Source: Gemella cuniculi DSM 15828 | Lineage (GTDB): Bacteria; Bacillota; Bacilli; Staphylococcales; Gemellaceae | Assembly (NCBI RefSeq): GCF_000425665.1 | Contig: NZ_AUDW01000007.1 | Location: 1-64,000 of the forward strand | Direction of reading: 5' to 3' | Length of the DNA stretch: 64,000 nt | Shown: positions 17,486-27,171 of the stretch, in pieces | Position numbering within the stretch: position 1 is the stretch's first letter | Layout of the letters: each line of letters begins with the position of its first letter | Made by a program: the position numbers and the translations under genes | Notes under the pieces: model-generated | The model's input: only the letters and a program-made list of their open reading frames with translations | What the model was told of the DNA's origin: nothing | Database searches by the model: none

Positions 17486-17902
17486 TTATTCGACTGTCCG
17501 TCTATAAATAATAATTTTATATACTAGTAAAATAAGAAGTAATAAATCAACAAAAAGACTGGCAAAATAATATATAGCTGCATTAGTATTACTCCTTACA
17601 CCACTTTCATCTTCATAAAGATGTCCCTGAGAACTAAAAACTTCTATTTTATCACCCATACTATATGAAAATCCTCTTTTAACATTTTCTAATTCTTTGC
17701 TAACTCCCTTATCAAGAACGGTAATTTTATATTGTATTCCAGCTCTTGTAAGTTCAGACTCGACATTACTTACAATAACCTCTACTTTTTCATAATTTAT
17801 GGCAGTCTGATTAACATTACACCAGAGACATACACTAAAAATAATACCAGCTAACAATAGTATTGTGCGAACAACAATACTTCTTCTGATCTCTTCTTTC
17901 AT
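17486..17902 (-). CDS. small two-span membrane protein, DUF3592-like
   Basis: A 138-residue protein with a transmembrane helix at about 12-30, an extracytoplasmic beta-rich stretch of about 75 residues, and a second helix at about 108-130 with a basic cytoplasmic tail. The order membrane helix, YEKVEVIVSNVE-like strand, MGDKIEVF strand, membrane helix resembles DUF3592 proteins. Function unknown. AGGAG precedes the ATG. It is followed, at a distance, by the lysine-operon promoter, and has no clear operon partner except possibly the 60-residue ORF upstream. Confidence 0.6.
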   Translation of the reverse strand: MKEEIRRSIVVRTILLLAGIIFSVCLWCNVNQTAINYEKVEVIVSNVESELTRAGIQYKITVLDKGVSKELENVKRGFSYSMGDKIEVFSSQGHLYEDESGVRSNTNAAIYYFASLFVDLLLLILLVYKIIIYRRTVE

Positions 17903-17958
17903 TTTTTATCTCCTATAATACCTATACTATATTTACTCTCAATTACTTATCTAATATA

Positions 17959-18141
17959 CTATTTCATACCCAATAGTTCACTTTCTTCTATTTCCTTTAA
18001 TGTTATACCATTCTTATTTTTCCGATCTACTTTTCCATTTGTATACCCACCCAATACAAATGCTCCTGCATAAGATGAACTACTTAATAATTGATTACTC
18101 ATCAATACACTATTTTTAATAATATTTTTACCCTTTGTCAT
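17959..18141 (-). CDS. hypothetical 60-residue protein
   Basis: The ATG at 18141 is preceded by AGGAG at good spacing, so the longer frame from 18165 is rejected. The product starts MTKGKNIIKNSVLMSNQLL, then a small-residue stretch SSSSYAGAFVLGGY, then a charged tail ending ELLGMK. It has no confident membrane segment or known domain. It lies 57 bases upstream of the DUF3592-like gene and may share its transcript. It could be a small peptide gene or a chance frame; the ribosome binding site favours a gene. Confidence 0.45.
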   Translation of the reverse strand: MTKGKNIIKNSVLMSNQLLSSSSYAGAFVLGGYTNGKVDRKNKNGITLKEIEESELLGMK

Positions 18142-18165
18142 AACATCTCCTATAAGATCATACAA

Positions 18166-18614
18166 TATATTACTCTTAATTATAACATATAGCTATAATA
18201 ATTGAAAAATACAATCAGTTAAAAGTAAGGTTAAATAAAATTTACTGAGTTAAACGCAGTCAAATCTCCACATTTAATATTAAAAAGTACATTCGTTATC
18301 TAGATAAAATTCTACTTCAATAATAGTTTAATATTTTTACACATTTTTTGAGAAAATAAGAAGCAAAGTTTTCTTGTTTCAATACATTCAAAATTTACAT
18401 ATTAAGGGTATCTCCGTCCCAAGCCTCAAAAAGTATTTCCAAATAAATTTTGTTTGAACTTAACTATTTAAAATAGTTTCTTAAGACAAAGATCTTTTTA
18501 ATGTTAACTTATACTAATTACAAAATTACATATTTAATTTTGACTGCAAAAAAACAAGATACAAAAATTCAATCTTGTATCTTGTTTAAAAAATTAAAAA
18601 TAAAGTTTTTTCAA
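18166..18614. other. 449-base gap after trigger factor
   Basis: Apart from the tig terminator I see no gene or RNA here. The sequence is AT-rich with stops in all frames. A stretch at about 18395-18430 (AAGGGTATCTCCGTCCCAAG) is less AT-rich than its surroundings but has no recognised structure. Confidence 0.3.
18552..18587 (-). terminator. tig terminator
   Basis: Hairpin AACAAGATACAA / TTGTATCTTGTT, followed on the minus strand by a T-run (TTTTTTGCAG), 28 bases past the tig stop. Confidence 0.8.
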
Positions 18615-19883
18615 TTAATTATTTTCTTTTAAGAAATCAACAACTTTTTGAATTGATAATTCCGCACGTAGATCTTCTATACTAATACGTTCTCTTACAC
18701 CATCATCTGTCATTGAGTACATTTCAGCTAGTTTTTTAACCTCAGCATCTATTTCTTCATCTGTTACTTCAACTTTTTCAGTTTCAGAAATTTCTCCTAA
18801 TACAAACGAAGTTTTTATTTTATTTTCTGCATCTGCTCTCATTTCAGATTTTAATTCATCCGAAGACTTACCTGTGAATTGCTCATATAAATCAAATGAT
18901 AATCCTTGACGAGATAAGTTTCCTGTAAATTGTTCAAACATGGAATCTACTTCTTGATCAATTAATTTTGCAGGTACTGATAATTTTGCATTTTCCACTA
19001 CTGTAGAAATTACTTTATCTGAGTAAGTTTTTTCTGCCAAATCTTCTTTTTCTAATTTGATTTCTTCTTTTAATTTTTCTTTGTATTCTGCTACAGTTGA
19101 TGCTGATTCTTTTGAAAATTCTTTAACAAATTCATCTGTTAATTCTGGTAAAACTTTTTCTTTTACATCATGAATAGTAACTTCAAATCTTGCTTCTTTT
19201 CCTGCAAGATCAGCAACTTGGTAATTTTCTGGGAATGTTACATTAACCTCAGTATCAACTGGTGCAACTTTTCCTTCTAATTGTTCCTCAAATCCTGGGA
19301 TAAATGAACCTGATCCAAGTTCTAATTCATAACCTTTAGCTTCTCCACCATCAAATGCTTTATCACCAATATATCCTTTAAAGTCGATTACAACAGTATC
19401 ACCTTTTTTAGATTCTTCTTCTTTTACTTGCCATTCAGCTTCACGACTTAAAATACCATTAACTCTTTCTTCCACATCTGTTTCAGATACTTCCACAACT
19501 TCTTTTTCTATTCCTAAGTTTTTATATTCTCCAAGTTCAACATTAGGTTTTACAGTTATTGTTGCCTCAAATTGAACACCAGTTTCTTTGCTAATTTCTT
19601 TAACATCAACATCAGGCATAGCAAGTGGTGAAATTTCTAATTCACTAATCGCTTTAGTATATGCTGTTGGTAATACAAAATCGACAGCTTCTTGGAATAA
19701 TGACTCTTCTCCATACATTTTGTTAAAAACAGTTCTTGGTAATTTTCCTTTCCTAAATCCTGGTGCATTTACTCTTTTAACCACTCTTGCAAATGCTCTA
19801 TCTAATCCTTTACCAAAATCTTCTTTCGATGCTGAAAAAGAGATAACTACTTTTCCATCTTCTTTGTTTAAAATTTGTGACAT
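18615..19883 (-). CDS. tig: trigger factor
   Basis: Ribosome-bound chaperone and peptidyl-prolyl isomerase, 422 residues, near the usual length. The N-terminal ribosome-binding domain has the signature APGFRKGKLPRTVF (about 40-54). The FKBP-like domain follows at about 150-245 (KKGDTVVIDFKGYIGD, PGFEEQLEG), then the helical C-terminal arms with LSVPAKLIDQEVD. AGGAAGA precedes the ATG. Monocistronic; clpX, often next door, is not in this window. Confidence 0.96.
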   Translation of the reverse strand: MSQILNKEDGKVVISFSASKEDFGKGLDRAFARVVKRVNAPGFRKGKLPRTVFNKMYGEESLFQEAVDFVLPTAYTKAISELEISPLAMPDVDVKEISKETGVQFEATITVKPNVELGEYKNLGIEKEVVEVSETDVEERVNGILSREAEWQVKEEESKKGDTVVIDFKGYIGDKAFDGGEAKGYELELGSGSFIPGFEEQLEGKVAPVDTEVNVTFPENYQVADLAGKEARFEVTIHDVKEKVLPELTDEFVKEFSKESASTVAEYKEKLKEEIKLEKEDLAEKTYSDKVISTVVENAKLSVPAKLIDQEVDSMFEQFTGNLSRQGLSFDLYEQFTGKSSDELKSEMRADAENKIKTSFVLGEISETEKVEVTDEEIDAEVKKLAEMYSMTDDGVRERISIEDLRAELSIQKVVDFLKENN

Positions 19884-20432
19884 TTATTCTTCCTCCAAAA
19901 CACTTCTAAGTATCATAAAAATATTAGTATAAAATACTAAAAACTCTTGATTTATTATATAGTAAATGCTCTAAAAAGTCAATCATTAGTATTATAAACA
20001 TCATATTTCTATAAAGTTTTTTAATAAAATTTATTTTATTCTTTTTTAAAGAATTATAAGTATATAAAAACTAATTTTTTTAGTAATTTATAAAATAAGG
20101 GTCGTTCAAAAAGCAAAATTCTCATAAAATCACATCAATTATACACAGAGATAATAACTCACCTGTCTTCAAGTTTACTTCATCAAGAGTTTCTTTTAAC
20201 CAAATAAAACCAATAGATTCTTGTTGACTTGTTTATTCTAAAATTTATATAGATTAGAGTTCTCTTGAGTATTTTTCTCAGAAGATACTGTCCACATTTT
20301 TTCTCCGCAGGAAAAGTTTGCATGTAATGATTTTTAAAATCTTATTATCAAGAAATTATGTTTTTCAAATCAATCCTCACCTATCTTCCATTTAAAAATT
20401 GTGTGAATTCTTTTATTAATTTATCATTTTCT
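19884..20432. other. 549-base gap between ygjP-like gene and tig
   Basis: No intact gene. On the minus strand around 20135-20240 a short open stretch reads QQESIGFIWLKETLDEVNLK, then TGELL, with stops on both sides and no start. It has protein-like composition and may be a gene remnant, but this is weak. The tig promoter should lie near 19900-19990 and is not clear enough to mark. Confidence 0.3.
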
Positions 20433-21080
20433 CTATGAAGTAGGAAAATATGTTTCTAATAAGCTATAAAATCTCTTTGTATGATTTGTCTCCAAAAGAT
20501 GTGTTAATTCATGCACAACTATATGCTCTAGACATTCTATAGGATATTTTATTAATTCTTCATTTATCCAAATTCTTTTTTTTATTGTATTACAAGTACC
20601 CCATCTTGTTTTCATTTTTTTGATTCTAAGTTCTTCTACTCTTATATTCATGAGAACTTCATACTTCTTTACAAAATCTAAACTTTTGTTATACAAAATT
20701 TCTCTTAAGTTTTTACGGAAAATTTTTTCCAAATCTTGCATGGGATTCCTAGTACCCAAAAGTATTTTATTGTCTTTAACTAAAAAATAATCTTTATTAC
20801 TTTTTAAAATAACTAGTTCTTTTTCTTCCCCAAAAATAAAGTATTTCTCCCCTGTTTTATATTCTCTTTTTTTCGGTATAGTGTTTAAAATATTACTTCT
20901 TCGTTTTTTTATTTCTAATATATTATCGAAAACTAATTTTTTTATAATATAATTTTGAGTTCGAAGTGGTGCGCTTACTACTACATCACCATTTTTTTCT
21001 ACTTTTAGATATATATTTTTCATATTTTTTCTGTATTTTATTGTTATATCCAAATCTTTCACTTTTATAATTTTTTTCAA
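20433..21080 (-). CDS. YgjP-like zinc metallopeptidase (DUF45)
   Basis: Protein of the YgjP/SprT-like family. The C-terminal zinc site is VVHELTHLLETNHTKRF, giving HExxH and a third histidine six residues on, as in DUF45. KMKTRWGTCN before it is the second family signature. The start at TTG 21080 is preferred because GAGGAGG lies 5 bases upstream; the ATG at 21110 has no ribosome binding site. Length about 215 residues, normal for YgjP. Substrate unknown. It follows yggS by about 60 bases. Confidence 0.82.
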   Translation of the reverse strand: MKKIIKVKDLDITIKYRKNMKNIYLKVEKNGDVVVSAPLRTQNYIIKKLVFDNILEIKKRRSNILNTIPKKREYKTGEKYFIFGEEKELVILKSNKDYFLVKDNKILLGTRNPMQDLEKIFRKNLREILYNKSLDFVKKYEVLMNIRVEELRIKKMKTRWGTCNTIKKRIWINEELIKYPIECLEHIVVHELTHLLETNHTKRFYSLLETYFPTS

Positions 21081-21139
21081 ATTAACCTCCTCTATATTTT
21101 CATTGTTCAAGAAATATTTTTTCTAGCACCCTAAAAATA

Positions 21140-21847
21140 TTATTTCAATTCAGCACCTACTAAGGCTGTACCTATTCTTATATGAGTCGCTCCTTCTTCT
21201 ATAGCTATTTTATAATCATTACTCATCCCCATTGACAAAAATTCACATGGTGCATAAATTAATTCTAAATTTTTGATATCATCTTGCAATTCTTTTAATT
21301 TTTTGAAACAATTCCTTATAGTTTCTTCATCGTCAACAAAAGGTGCCATAGTCATAAGTCCTACTACTTTTATTTTTGGATACTTTTCTAGTGATTTTAT
21401 AAAATCAACTACTTCTTCAACTTTTAGTCCATGCTTACTTTCTTCTCCTGAAACATTTACCTGTACAAAACATTTAATTACTTTTTCAGCTCTTTTATTT
21501 ATTTCTTGTGCTAAACTTTGTCTATCAAGTGCATGGAAATAGTCTACCTTATCTATAACATCTTTTACTTTTCTAGTCTGTAAACTTCCAATCAAATGCC
21601 AAATTTGATTAGGAAATTTTGCTTTTCTTTCTAAATAATTCACTGATCTATTTTCCGCAAAATTTGTTAATCCTACTTTTTGAGCTTGTTCAACACGTTC
21701 ATCGCTCACGTACTTAGTAACTGCTATTAATTTTATATCTTCAAAATTTCGATTACTTTTTTTGCAAATCTGTAAAATATCTTTATTTATTTTTTCAAAA
21801 TTTTCTTTAACATCCACTTTTTTCAATACCTCTTCTCTTTTATTCAT
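21140..21847 (-). CDS. YggS-family PLP homeostasis protein (PLPBP)
   Basis: A 235-residue single-domain TIM barrel of alanine racemase fold, without racemase activity in known members; it buffers pyridoxal phosphate. Visible signatures: LIAVTKYVSDERV with the PLP lysine, NFAENRSVN, WHLIGSLQTRK, VNVSGEESKHGL, LSMGMSNDYKIAIEEGATHIR. In many Firmicutes it is linked to division genes (ylmE); here its neighbours are a peptidase and an acylase. The start region has no strong ribosome binding site, so a slightly later start is possible. Confidence 0.92.
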   Translation of the reverse strand: MNKREEVLKKVDVKENFEKINKDILQICKKSNRNFEDIKLIAVTKYVSDERVEQAQKVGLTNFAENRSVNYLERKAKFPNQIWHLIGSLQTRKVKDVIDKVDYFHALDRQSLAQEINKRAEKVIKCFVQVNVSGEESKHGLKVEEVVDFIKSLEKYPKIKVVGLMTMAPFVDDEETIRNCFKKLKELQDDIKNLELIYAPCEFLSMGMSNDYKIAIEEGATHIRIGTALVGAELK

Positions 21848-21927
21848 TACTATACTCTACTAGTTTTATATTATCATATTTTTATTAAAAATAATTAAAA
21901 AAAGAAAATTTTCCCATAAAAAATAAG

Positions 21928-21983
21928 TAAAGATTAATTCAAAAGATAGTAAATTTTTTTCAACTTCGAATTAATCCTTACCC
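21928..21983 (-). terminator. terminator after the penicillin acylase-family gene
   Basis: Imperfect inverted repeat GTAAAGATTAATTCAAAAG / CTTCGAATTAATCCTTAC with an A/T loop, just past the stop at 21997. The run of T on the minus strand after it (TTTATGGGAAAATTTTC) is poor, so confidence is moderate. Confidence 0.5.
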
Positions 21984-21996
21984 ATTTTATTTAAAT

Positions 21997-24351
21997 TTAT
22001 TTTCTAGCAACCAACTCTAGAGTTTTCTCTGCTTCAATTTTTGTGATAGTTTCACTGTTATATGTTCCCTCTATCCAATCTTGAACTTGGTTATCATAAT
22101 ATGGGCTCATAAAATGTCCACTCTGTCCTGGTCCTACAATATGATGACCTGTCTGATTTTCAAAATCATAAACAAATCTCCAAGATGCACCATGATTCAC
22201 CAAACCTTCTTCATTTTGCTTCGCTGCTTGAACGGTTACCTTAGAACCTGAAATCGGAGATTCTTTTGGGTTTAAGAAATATGCTAGTATATCAGACGAT
22301 TTTGATAGCGGATGTCTAAAACCTAATTTATGCTCTTCTCCCCATTTCCAAGAAGAAATATTTTCTCCGTATTTATTTTTTAGTTCAGATATTGTATCAT
22401 TTAGACTATTTTGTAAAATAGTGTTTAAACCGCCCTTTTCTTCTATAAGATTTACTTTTTTACCATTTATAGCATCTCTCAATATCTTATCTACATAACT
22501 CTCTTTGTGAGGCATAAACTTGTATACTTCTTCACTCATTTTATCCTTAAGAATAGTTTCTCTTATTTTTTTCATCCATGTATCATAAATTAATGGAGCT
22601 GCTTCATTTTTATCATCAATATAATTCCACGATTTTAAAGTTTCATACACATCTTTTTTTGAAATTTTATTTTCGTCTACATTTTTTAATAAATCTGAAA
22701 GAAAGTCTACTGCATACAGATTTTTAGTATCCATCTGCAATTTTTTCATATCGTCAACTGTTAAATTATTTTTCTCTGATAAAAATTCATCTATTCTTGC
22801 TTTTCTATATGGTTGAGCCCAAACATTAGAAGTATGATACGATGTTTTAATAGTTTCCGTATTTGCTGTTGATATAAACCCTTCCTTAGGATTTACAACT
22901 TTTGGTAATTCATTATAAGGAACATAGCCATTCCAACCATATTCACTACTGTATCCTGGTACAGGTAGATTCCCATCTCCTTTTTTACGAATTGGCACAT
23001 TCCCATTTGATTTATATGCAATATTTCCGTTATTATCTGCAAAGACAAAATTTTGAGCTGGTGCTTTAAAATCTTCCAATGCTTTTTCAAATTCTTCCCA
23101 GTTTTTTGCTTTATCAATTTTTAAAATTGCTTCTAATTCTTGAGTAGATTCTAAAGCTGTCCACTGCATTGAAAAACTTTTATCATTTTGTCCCAATGGT
23201 TTTAACAATTCATCAATTATAGGTCCATGTTTTGTCCTCACAACTTCAAAATCTTCCTCATTTTCACCTTTGACTTTAATTTTATATTTATCAACCTGTG
23301 CATTATAATACTCTCCATCATATTCAAATCTATGAGGGTTATTCTTATCCTTTTTTTCTATATATAAATCTTGGACATCAGGTCCAAAATTAGTAACGCC
23401 CCATGCTATATTTTCATTATGACCTAGTATAATTCCTGGAATCCCCGGAAAAATTACCCCTGATACTTTGTGCTCTGGTGTTCTAAGACTCATCTGATAC
23501 CAAACCGATGGTGTTGATAAACCCAAGTGAGGATCATCTGCAAGAAGAGGTTTCCCCGATTTTGTTTTTTTACCAGATACAACCCAGTTGTTACTACCAT
23601 TCTCCATCGGAGGGCGTGGAATTTCTGACAATTTTTTATCAATTTTTACATCTAACCCTAAGTTCGCATTGATAATATCTTCATTATCTTTATTTTTAGA
23701 AAAACTTTCTGGCAGTAATTGTTTTAAATTTTCTTTACCTAAATTATTTAAAACCCAATTATTAAAACCCAAATGATCCCAATGTCCACCTAAATCATAT
23801 GCCATATATTTTCCTATCGTCAACGAATCAATAGGAGTCCAATGCTCTGGCTTATATCCTAAAAGTGAAAATTCATAAGGCAGTTTGTTATTTTTTATTG
23901 CTTCATCTATATATGCATTAACACCTTCTGCATAATAATCTAAAATTTTCTTCGCTTCATCTGAATAACCTTCATAAGAATCCTCAGCTGCTCGTCTTAA
24001 AGAAAATATTAAAAACTTTTTATCATTTTCTAGTGCTGCCTTACCAACGACTTCTGATAATCTACCACTAGCCTGTCTTCTTGCTAGATCCATCTGGAAT
24101 AATCTATCTTGTGCATGTACGTACCCTTGTGCTTTGTACAAATCTTTTTCATTTTTTGCTTCTACTGTTGGAATTCCTTTTGCATTTCGATAAATTTTTA
24201 CATTCTCATCTAAAACACTAACATTTACTTTCCCTTCTACTGTTGGTAATGATTTATTAAGAAAATAATATCCGTAACCAACACCTATCATAATCAAAGC
24301 TAATAAAAATATTAATGATCTTCTTATAATCCTAAAAATTTTCTTTTTCAT
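21997..24351 (-). CDS. penicillin acylase family (Ntn-hydrolase) protein
   Basis: A 784-residue precursor. A lysine/arginine-rich start and membrane helix at about 12-32 act as anchor or signal. The alpha-chain region has YVHAQDRLFQMDLARRQASG. The beta chain should begin at Ser253 in NGSNNWVVSG, the N-terminal nucleophile released by autoproteolysis, and LADDPHLGLSTPSVWY follows. The C-terminal GASWRFVYDF and PGQSGHFMSPYYDNQ are typical. Relatives cleave beta-lactam side chains or acyl-homoserine lactones; the natural substrate is not predictable. It probably acts outside the membrane. AGGAGG precedes the ATG. Confidence 0.9.
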   Translation of the reverse strand: MKKKIFRIIRRSLIFLLALIMIGVGYGYYFLNKSLPTVEGKVNVSVLDENVKIYRNAKGIPTVEAKNEKDLYKAQGYVHAQDRLFQMDLARRQASGRLSEVVGKAALENDKKFLIFSLRRAAEDSYEGYSDEAKKILDYYAEGVNAYIDEAIKNNKLPYEFSLLGYKPEHWTPIDSLTIGKYMAYDLGGHWDHLGFNNWVLNNLGKENLKQLLPESFSKNKDNEDIINANLGLDVKIDKKLSEIPRPPMENGSNNWVVSGKKTKSGKPLLADDPHLGLSTPSVWYQMSLRTPEHKVSGVIFPGIPGIILGHNENIAWGVTNFGPDVQDLYIEKKDKNNPHRFEYDGEYYNAQVDKYKIKVKGENEEDFEVVRTKHGPIIDELLKPLGQNDKSFSMQWTALESTQELEAILKIDKAKNWEEFEKALEDFKAPAQNFVFADNNGNIAYKSNGNVPIRKKGDGNLPVPGYSSEYGWNGYVPYNELPKVVNPKEGFISTANTETIKTSYHTSNVWAQPYRKARIDEFLSEKNNLTVDDMKKLQMDTKNLYAVDFLSDLLKNVDENKISKKDVYETLKSWNYIDDKNEAAPLIYDTWMKKIRETILKDKMSEEVYKFMPHKESYVDKILRDAINGKKVNLIEEKGGLNTILQNSLNDTISELKNKYGENISSWKWGEEHKLGFRHPLSKSSDILAYFLNPKESPISGSKVTVQAAKQNEEGLVNHGASWRFVYDFENQTGHHIVGPGQSGHFMSPYYDNQVQDWIEGTYNSETITKIEAEKTLELVARK

Positions 24352-24676
24352 AATACCTCCTAGTAACTTATGAATAAATATATTTTAAATTATATTCCTA
24401 TTATAATATTTTTGCAAACCATGTTTTATTAAAAATATTGGTATTTATTTGTCGTAAATCCTTTAATAATTAATTATATATCATAAAATCTACTTTGATT
24501 ATCTTTAATTATTTAAATAAATATTTTAAAATATCAATCTAAGATTTATATATTCATAATTATCTTTATTATCTTTTTTTATAATTTAGTAAAAATAATT
24601 TTATTAATCTTCTTTAGTTAATTTATATTTTTTTAAAAATTTTTTCTTCCAAACTAAAAAATAGAATTAGAAATTT
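24352..24676. other. 325-base AT-rich gap
   Basis: Very AT-rich, with no ORF or recognisable RNA. It should hold the promoter of the acylase gene; I could not pick one with confidence. Its right end contains the terminator of the membrane protein gene at 24677. Confidence 0.3.
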
Positions 24677-24699
24677 TTATTCTCTAACTCTATTTTTTA
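24655..24699 (-). terminator. terminator overlapping the end of the DUF membrane gene
   Basis: AAAAAATAGAGTTAGAGA / TTCTAATTCTATTTTTT hairpin on the minus strand. It overlaps the last codons of the gene ending at 24677, and its 3' arm ends in a T-run. Confidence 0.7.
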
Positions 24700-25147
24700 T
24701 CATATTCTTTTCTGCATTCCTAGTTAATATAATTCTTAAACCTAGGAAGAAGTATATTATACAACTTATAAACAAAATTCCTAAACTAAAAATAAGTAAC
24801 AAGATACTATAAACTAAAAGTAAAAATGCAACAATGTTATGATTTATACCTTTTTTAAGCATAACAAATGTTAATAACAAAAATAAAAATATTAATAATG
24901 CAAAATATAACCATGCTAATTGTCCCATTACTTGAAAAATAAAATGCATGTCTTTTGTAGAAACATTAGCACTATCTTGTGTAAGTTTTGTTTGTTCACG
25001 TATTTGGTCTACAATCTTCGTTCTTAAGTATTCATTTCCCACATAACTTTTAAATAACTTTACAGTTGTTCCTAAAAAAATTATATACGCAATATACACC
25101 ACATTTGCAACAAGTAGTAAAATTTTTTCCAGTTTATCAAAAACCAT
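24677..25147 (-). CDS. hypothetical four-span membrane protein
   Basis: A 156-residue protein with hydrophobic helices at about 8-28, 70-92, 96-116 and 118-140, and a polar extracytoplasmic segment between the first two (VGNEYLRTKIVDQIREQTKL). I do not recognise a family. It starts immediately (0 bases) after the fur stop and so is translationally coupled to it, ending in a terminator that overlaps its stop. Part of the RNase Z-Nudix-Fur run. Confidence 0.6.
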   Translation of the reverse strand: MVFDKLEKILLLVANVVYIAYIIFLGTTVKLFKSYVGNEYLRTKIVDQIREQTKLTQDSANVSTKDMHFIFQVMGQLAWLYFALLIFLFLLLTFVMLKKGINHNIVAFLLLVYSILLLIFSLGILFISCIIYFFLGLRIILTRNAEKNMIKNRVRE

Positions 25148-25594
25148 CTATTTGTCACCTTTTCCTCTGCATTTAGAACAGGTTCCATAAAACGAGAAAG
25201 AATTATCTTGAACTTCAAATGAATATTCTTTCTTCATGTATTCTATAAGTTTATTAAATATAGGATTTGAAACTTTCTCTATAGCATTACATTTTGTACA
25301 TATCAAATGGTGATGAAGCTCTCCATCAATAGATTGCCTCAAATGATATTTAGAGACACCATTACTAAATGATATTTTTTCCAAAACATTTAGCTCATAA
25401 AAAATATCTAAAGTTCTATATACAGTTGCTATCCCAATATCTGGAGTTTTTTCTTTCAAAATAAAATATAATTCTTCAGCACTAAGGTGCAAATCATTAT
25501 TTTCTACTAAAATTTCTACTATTTTCTCTCGTTGCGGTGTCAACTTATACGGAGATTTTTGAATGGTTTTAATTATCTCATCGTAAATACTCAT
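25148..25594 (-). CDS. fur: Fur-family metalloregulator
   Basis: A 148-residue ferric-uptake-type regulator. The DNA-binding wing includes LTPQREKIVEIL and GIATVYRTLDIF. The metal sites are the HHHLICTKCNAIEKV block (structural zinc cysteines) and the C-terminal pair in YGTCSKCRGKG. The HHHLICxxC pattern fits Fur or Zur better than PerR, but the subfamily is a best guess. It follows the Nudix gene by 3 bases. Confidence 0.82.
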   Translation of the reverse strand: MSIYDEIIKTIQKSPYKLTPQREKIVEILVENNDLHLSAEELYFILKEKTPDIGIATVYRTLDIFYELNVLEKISFSNGVSKYHLRQSIDGELHHHLICTKCNAIEKVSNPIFNKLIEYMKKEYSFEVQDNSFSFYGTCSKCRGKGDK

Positions 25595-25597
25595 ATA

Positions 25598-26152
25598 TTA
25601 ATCTTTACCCTTCCTTGTTTTCAAATAAGCCAGTGCCAACATAGTTTTACTATCTGTTATTTCATTGTTGTCTAAAAGTCTAAAAGCATCTTGCAATTTA
25701 TATTTTTTTAAATTAATAAATTCATCTTCATCTGGACTTTGTTCACCTGCATATTCTAATTTATCCACATAATAAATAGTAATAAGCTCTGAGCTATACC
25801 CTACAGCAACATGAACATCACAAAGTTTTTCCAATCTACTTTCATCCACTACATAACCAGTCTCTTCCTGGAGCTCTCTTATTGCCGAAGCTTTTTTGTC
25901 CTCTCCAGCTTCCAGTTTCCCAGCAGGAATTTCCAAAGTTACTGCTTCTATCGCTTTTCTGTATTGTTCTACAAAAATAATCTCATCATCTTTAGTAAGA
26001 GCGAGAATAGCAACAGCCCCACGATGATTAATCAACTCACGCTTAGAGGTTTCTCCATTTGGTAAACTTACGGTATGAACTTCTACATCAAGAACTTTAC
26101 CTTTAAAAATCTTTTCTACACTAATAGTTTTTTCTTCCAAATTTTTTCCCAT
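25598..26152 (-). CDS. nudF: Nudix hydrolase, ADP-ribose pyrophosphatase type
   Basis: A 184-residue Nudix protein that hydrolyses ADP-ribose to AMP and ribose-5-phosphate in characterised relatives. The complete Nudix box GKLEAGEDKKASAIRELQEE, then TGY, fits G-x5-E-x7-REU-x-EE-x-G-U, at about 90-112. An N-terminal beta domain (VLDVEVHTVSLPNGE) and PDEDEFI near 150 match the ADPRase class. The start is ATG 26152 with GGAGG upstream; the TTG at 26164 overlaps that site. Confidence 0.88.
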   Translation of the reverse strand: MGKNLEEKTISVEKIFKGKVLDVEVHTVSLPNGETSKRELINHRGAVAILALTKDDEIIFVEQYRKAIEAVTLEIPAGKLEAGEDKKASAIRELQEETGYVVDESRLEKLCDVHVAVGYSSELITIYYVDKLEYAGEQSPDEDEFINLKKYKLQDAFRLLDNNEITDSKTMLALAYLKTRKGKD

Positions 26153-26165
26153 AATTTCCTCCAAA

Positions 26166-27086
26166 TTATAATTTATATTCAGCTAAATCATGTGCAATAT
26201 GAACTTCTATGTTAGTTGATAGACTATTACAGGCTTCCAATTCATCTTTTTTATCATATCTTGCACTTATATGTGTTAAAAATAACCTTTTTACTTTACT
26301 TTTAGAAACCAATTTTTCAATATCCAAAATGCTTAAATGAAAATAATTACTCGCAAGTTTTGAATCTTTCTTACTAAGATATGTACACTCCGAAATAATT
26401 ATATCACTGTCTTTAACAAAACTTTCTAATTCTAAAAAATATTTTGTATCAGGAATTATAACAATTTCTTTTCTTGGTTTATCCTCAGCCAAAAAATCTC
26501 TTGAATTATATAAGATACCATCAAACTCAAAAGAATCTTCATTCTTAATGATTTTATAAAACGGTCCTGGCATAATTCCAAGTTTTTTTAATTTTTCTGC
26601 ATTCAAACTGCCTTTTTGGGTTTTAAAAACAATTTTATAACCATAACATTTTACATTATGTTTCAGAGGATAAGTATGCACTTCTACAGTTTTATTATCT
26701 ATTATACACTGTTCAGTAGAAAATTCAACGTATTTGATACTATAAGTTAGTGAACAATATGTGAACTTTAAATTTTCCTCAACAAACTCTTTTATTCCCA
26801 CTGGACCATAAATTGTTATATCCGAATTTTTATTATCTAAAAGAAAACTTCGTGATGACAAGAAGCCTATAAGCCCCAAAATATGATCTGCGTGGAGATG
26901 ACTTATAAATATTTTTGAAATTTTTGTAGGTCTAATATTTGTTTTTAAAATTTGATGTTGTGTTGCTTCTCCGCAGTCAAACATCCAACACTCCTTTAAT
27001 TCTTGCATAAAATTAAAAACAAAACTCTGTGTATTCCTAAATTTAGCAGGTAGCCCTGCCCCTGTTCCTAAAAATTGTAATTCCAT
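26166..27086 (-). CDS. rnz: ribonuclease Z
   Basis: tRNA 3'-end endonuclease of the metallo-beta-lactamase fold, 306 residues. Motifs: FLGTGAGLPAKFRNTQS at the N-terminus, the zinc-binding SHLHADHILG (about 60-69), the exosite PGPFYK near residue 174, ISECTYL, and the C-terminal HLSILD and THISARY. tRNA genes without encoded CCA, such as the tRNA-Leu in this window, need this enzyme. It lies 13 bases upstream of the Nudix gene start on the same strand. Confidence 0.94.
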   Translation of the reverse strand: MELQFLGTGAGLPAKFRNTQSFVFNFMQELKECWMFDCGEATQHQILKTNIRPTKISKIFISHLHADHILGLIGFLSSRSFLLDNKNSDITIYGPVGIKEFVEENLKFTYCSLTYSIKYVEFSTEQCIIDNKTVEVHTYPLKHNVKCYGYKIVFKTQKGSLNAEKLKKLGIMPGPFYKIIKNEDSFEFDGILYNSRDFLAEDKPRKEIVIIPDTKYFLELESFVKDSDIIISECTYLSKKDSKLASNYFHLSILDIEKLVSKSKVKRLFLTHISARYDKKDELEACNSLSTNIEVHIAHDLAEYKL

Positions 27087-27171
27087 CGAACTTCCTCAAA
27101 ATTAATAAAATTATTTTATGTAGCAATTTAAATATATATTTAAAATTTTGTTGCAATGATAGTTGTTATTT

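Noticed and set aside
22893-23117. Second minus-strand frame inside the penicillin acylase gene
   Set aside because: It lies within the long intact acylase frame and encodes nothing recognisable.
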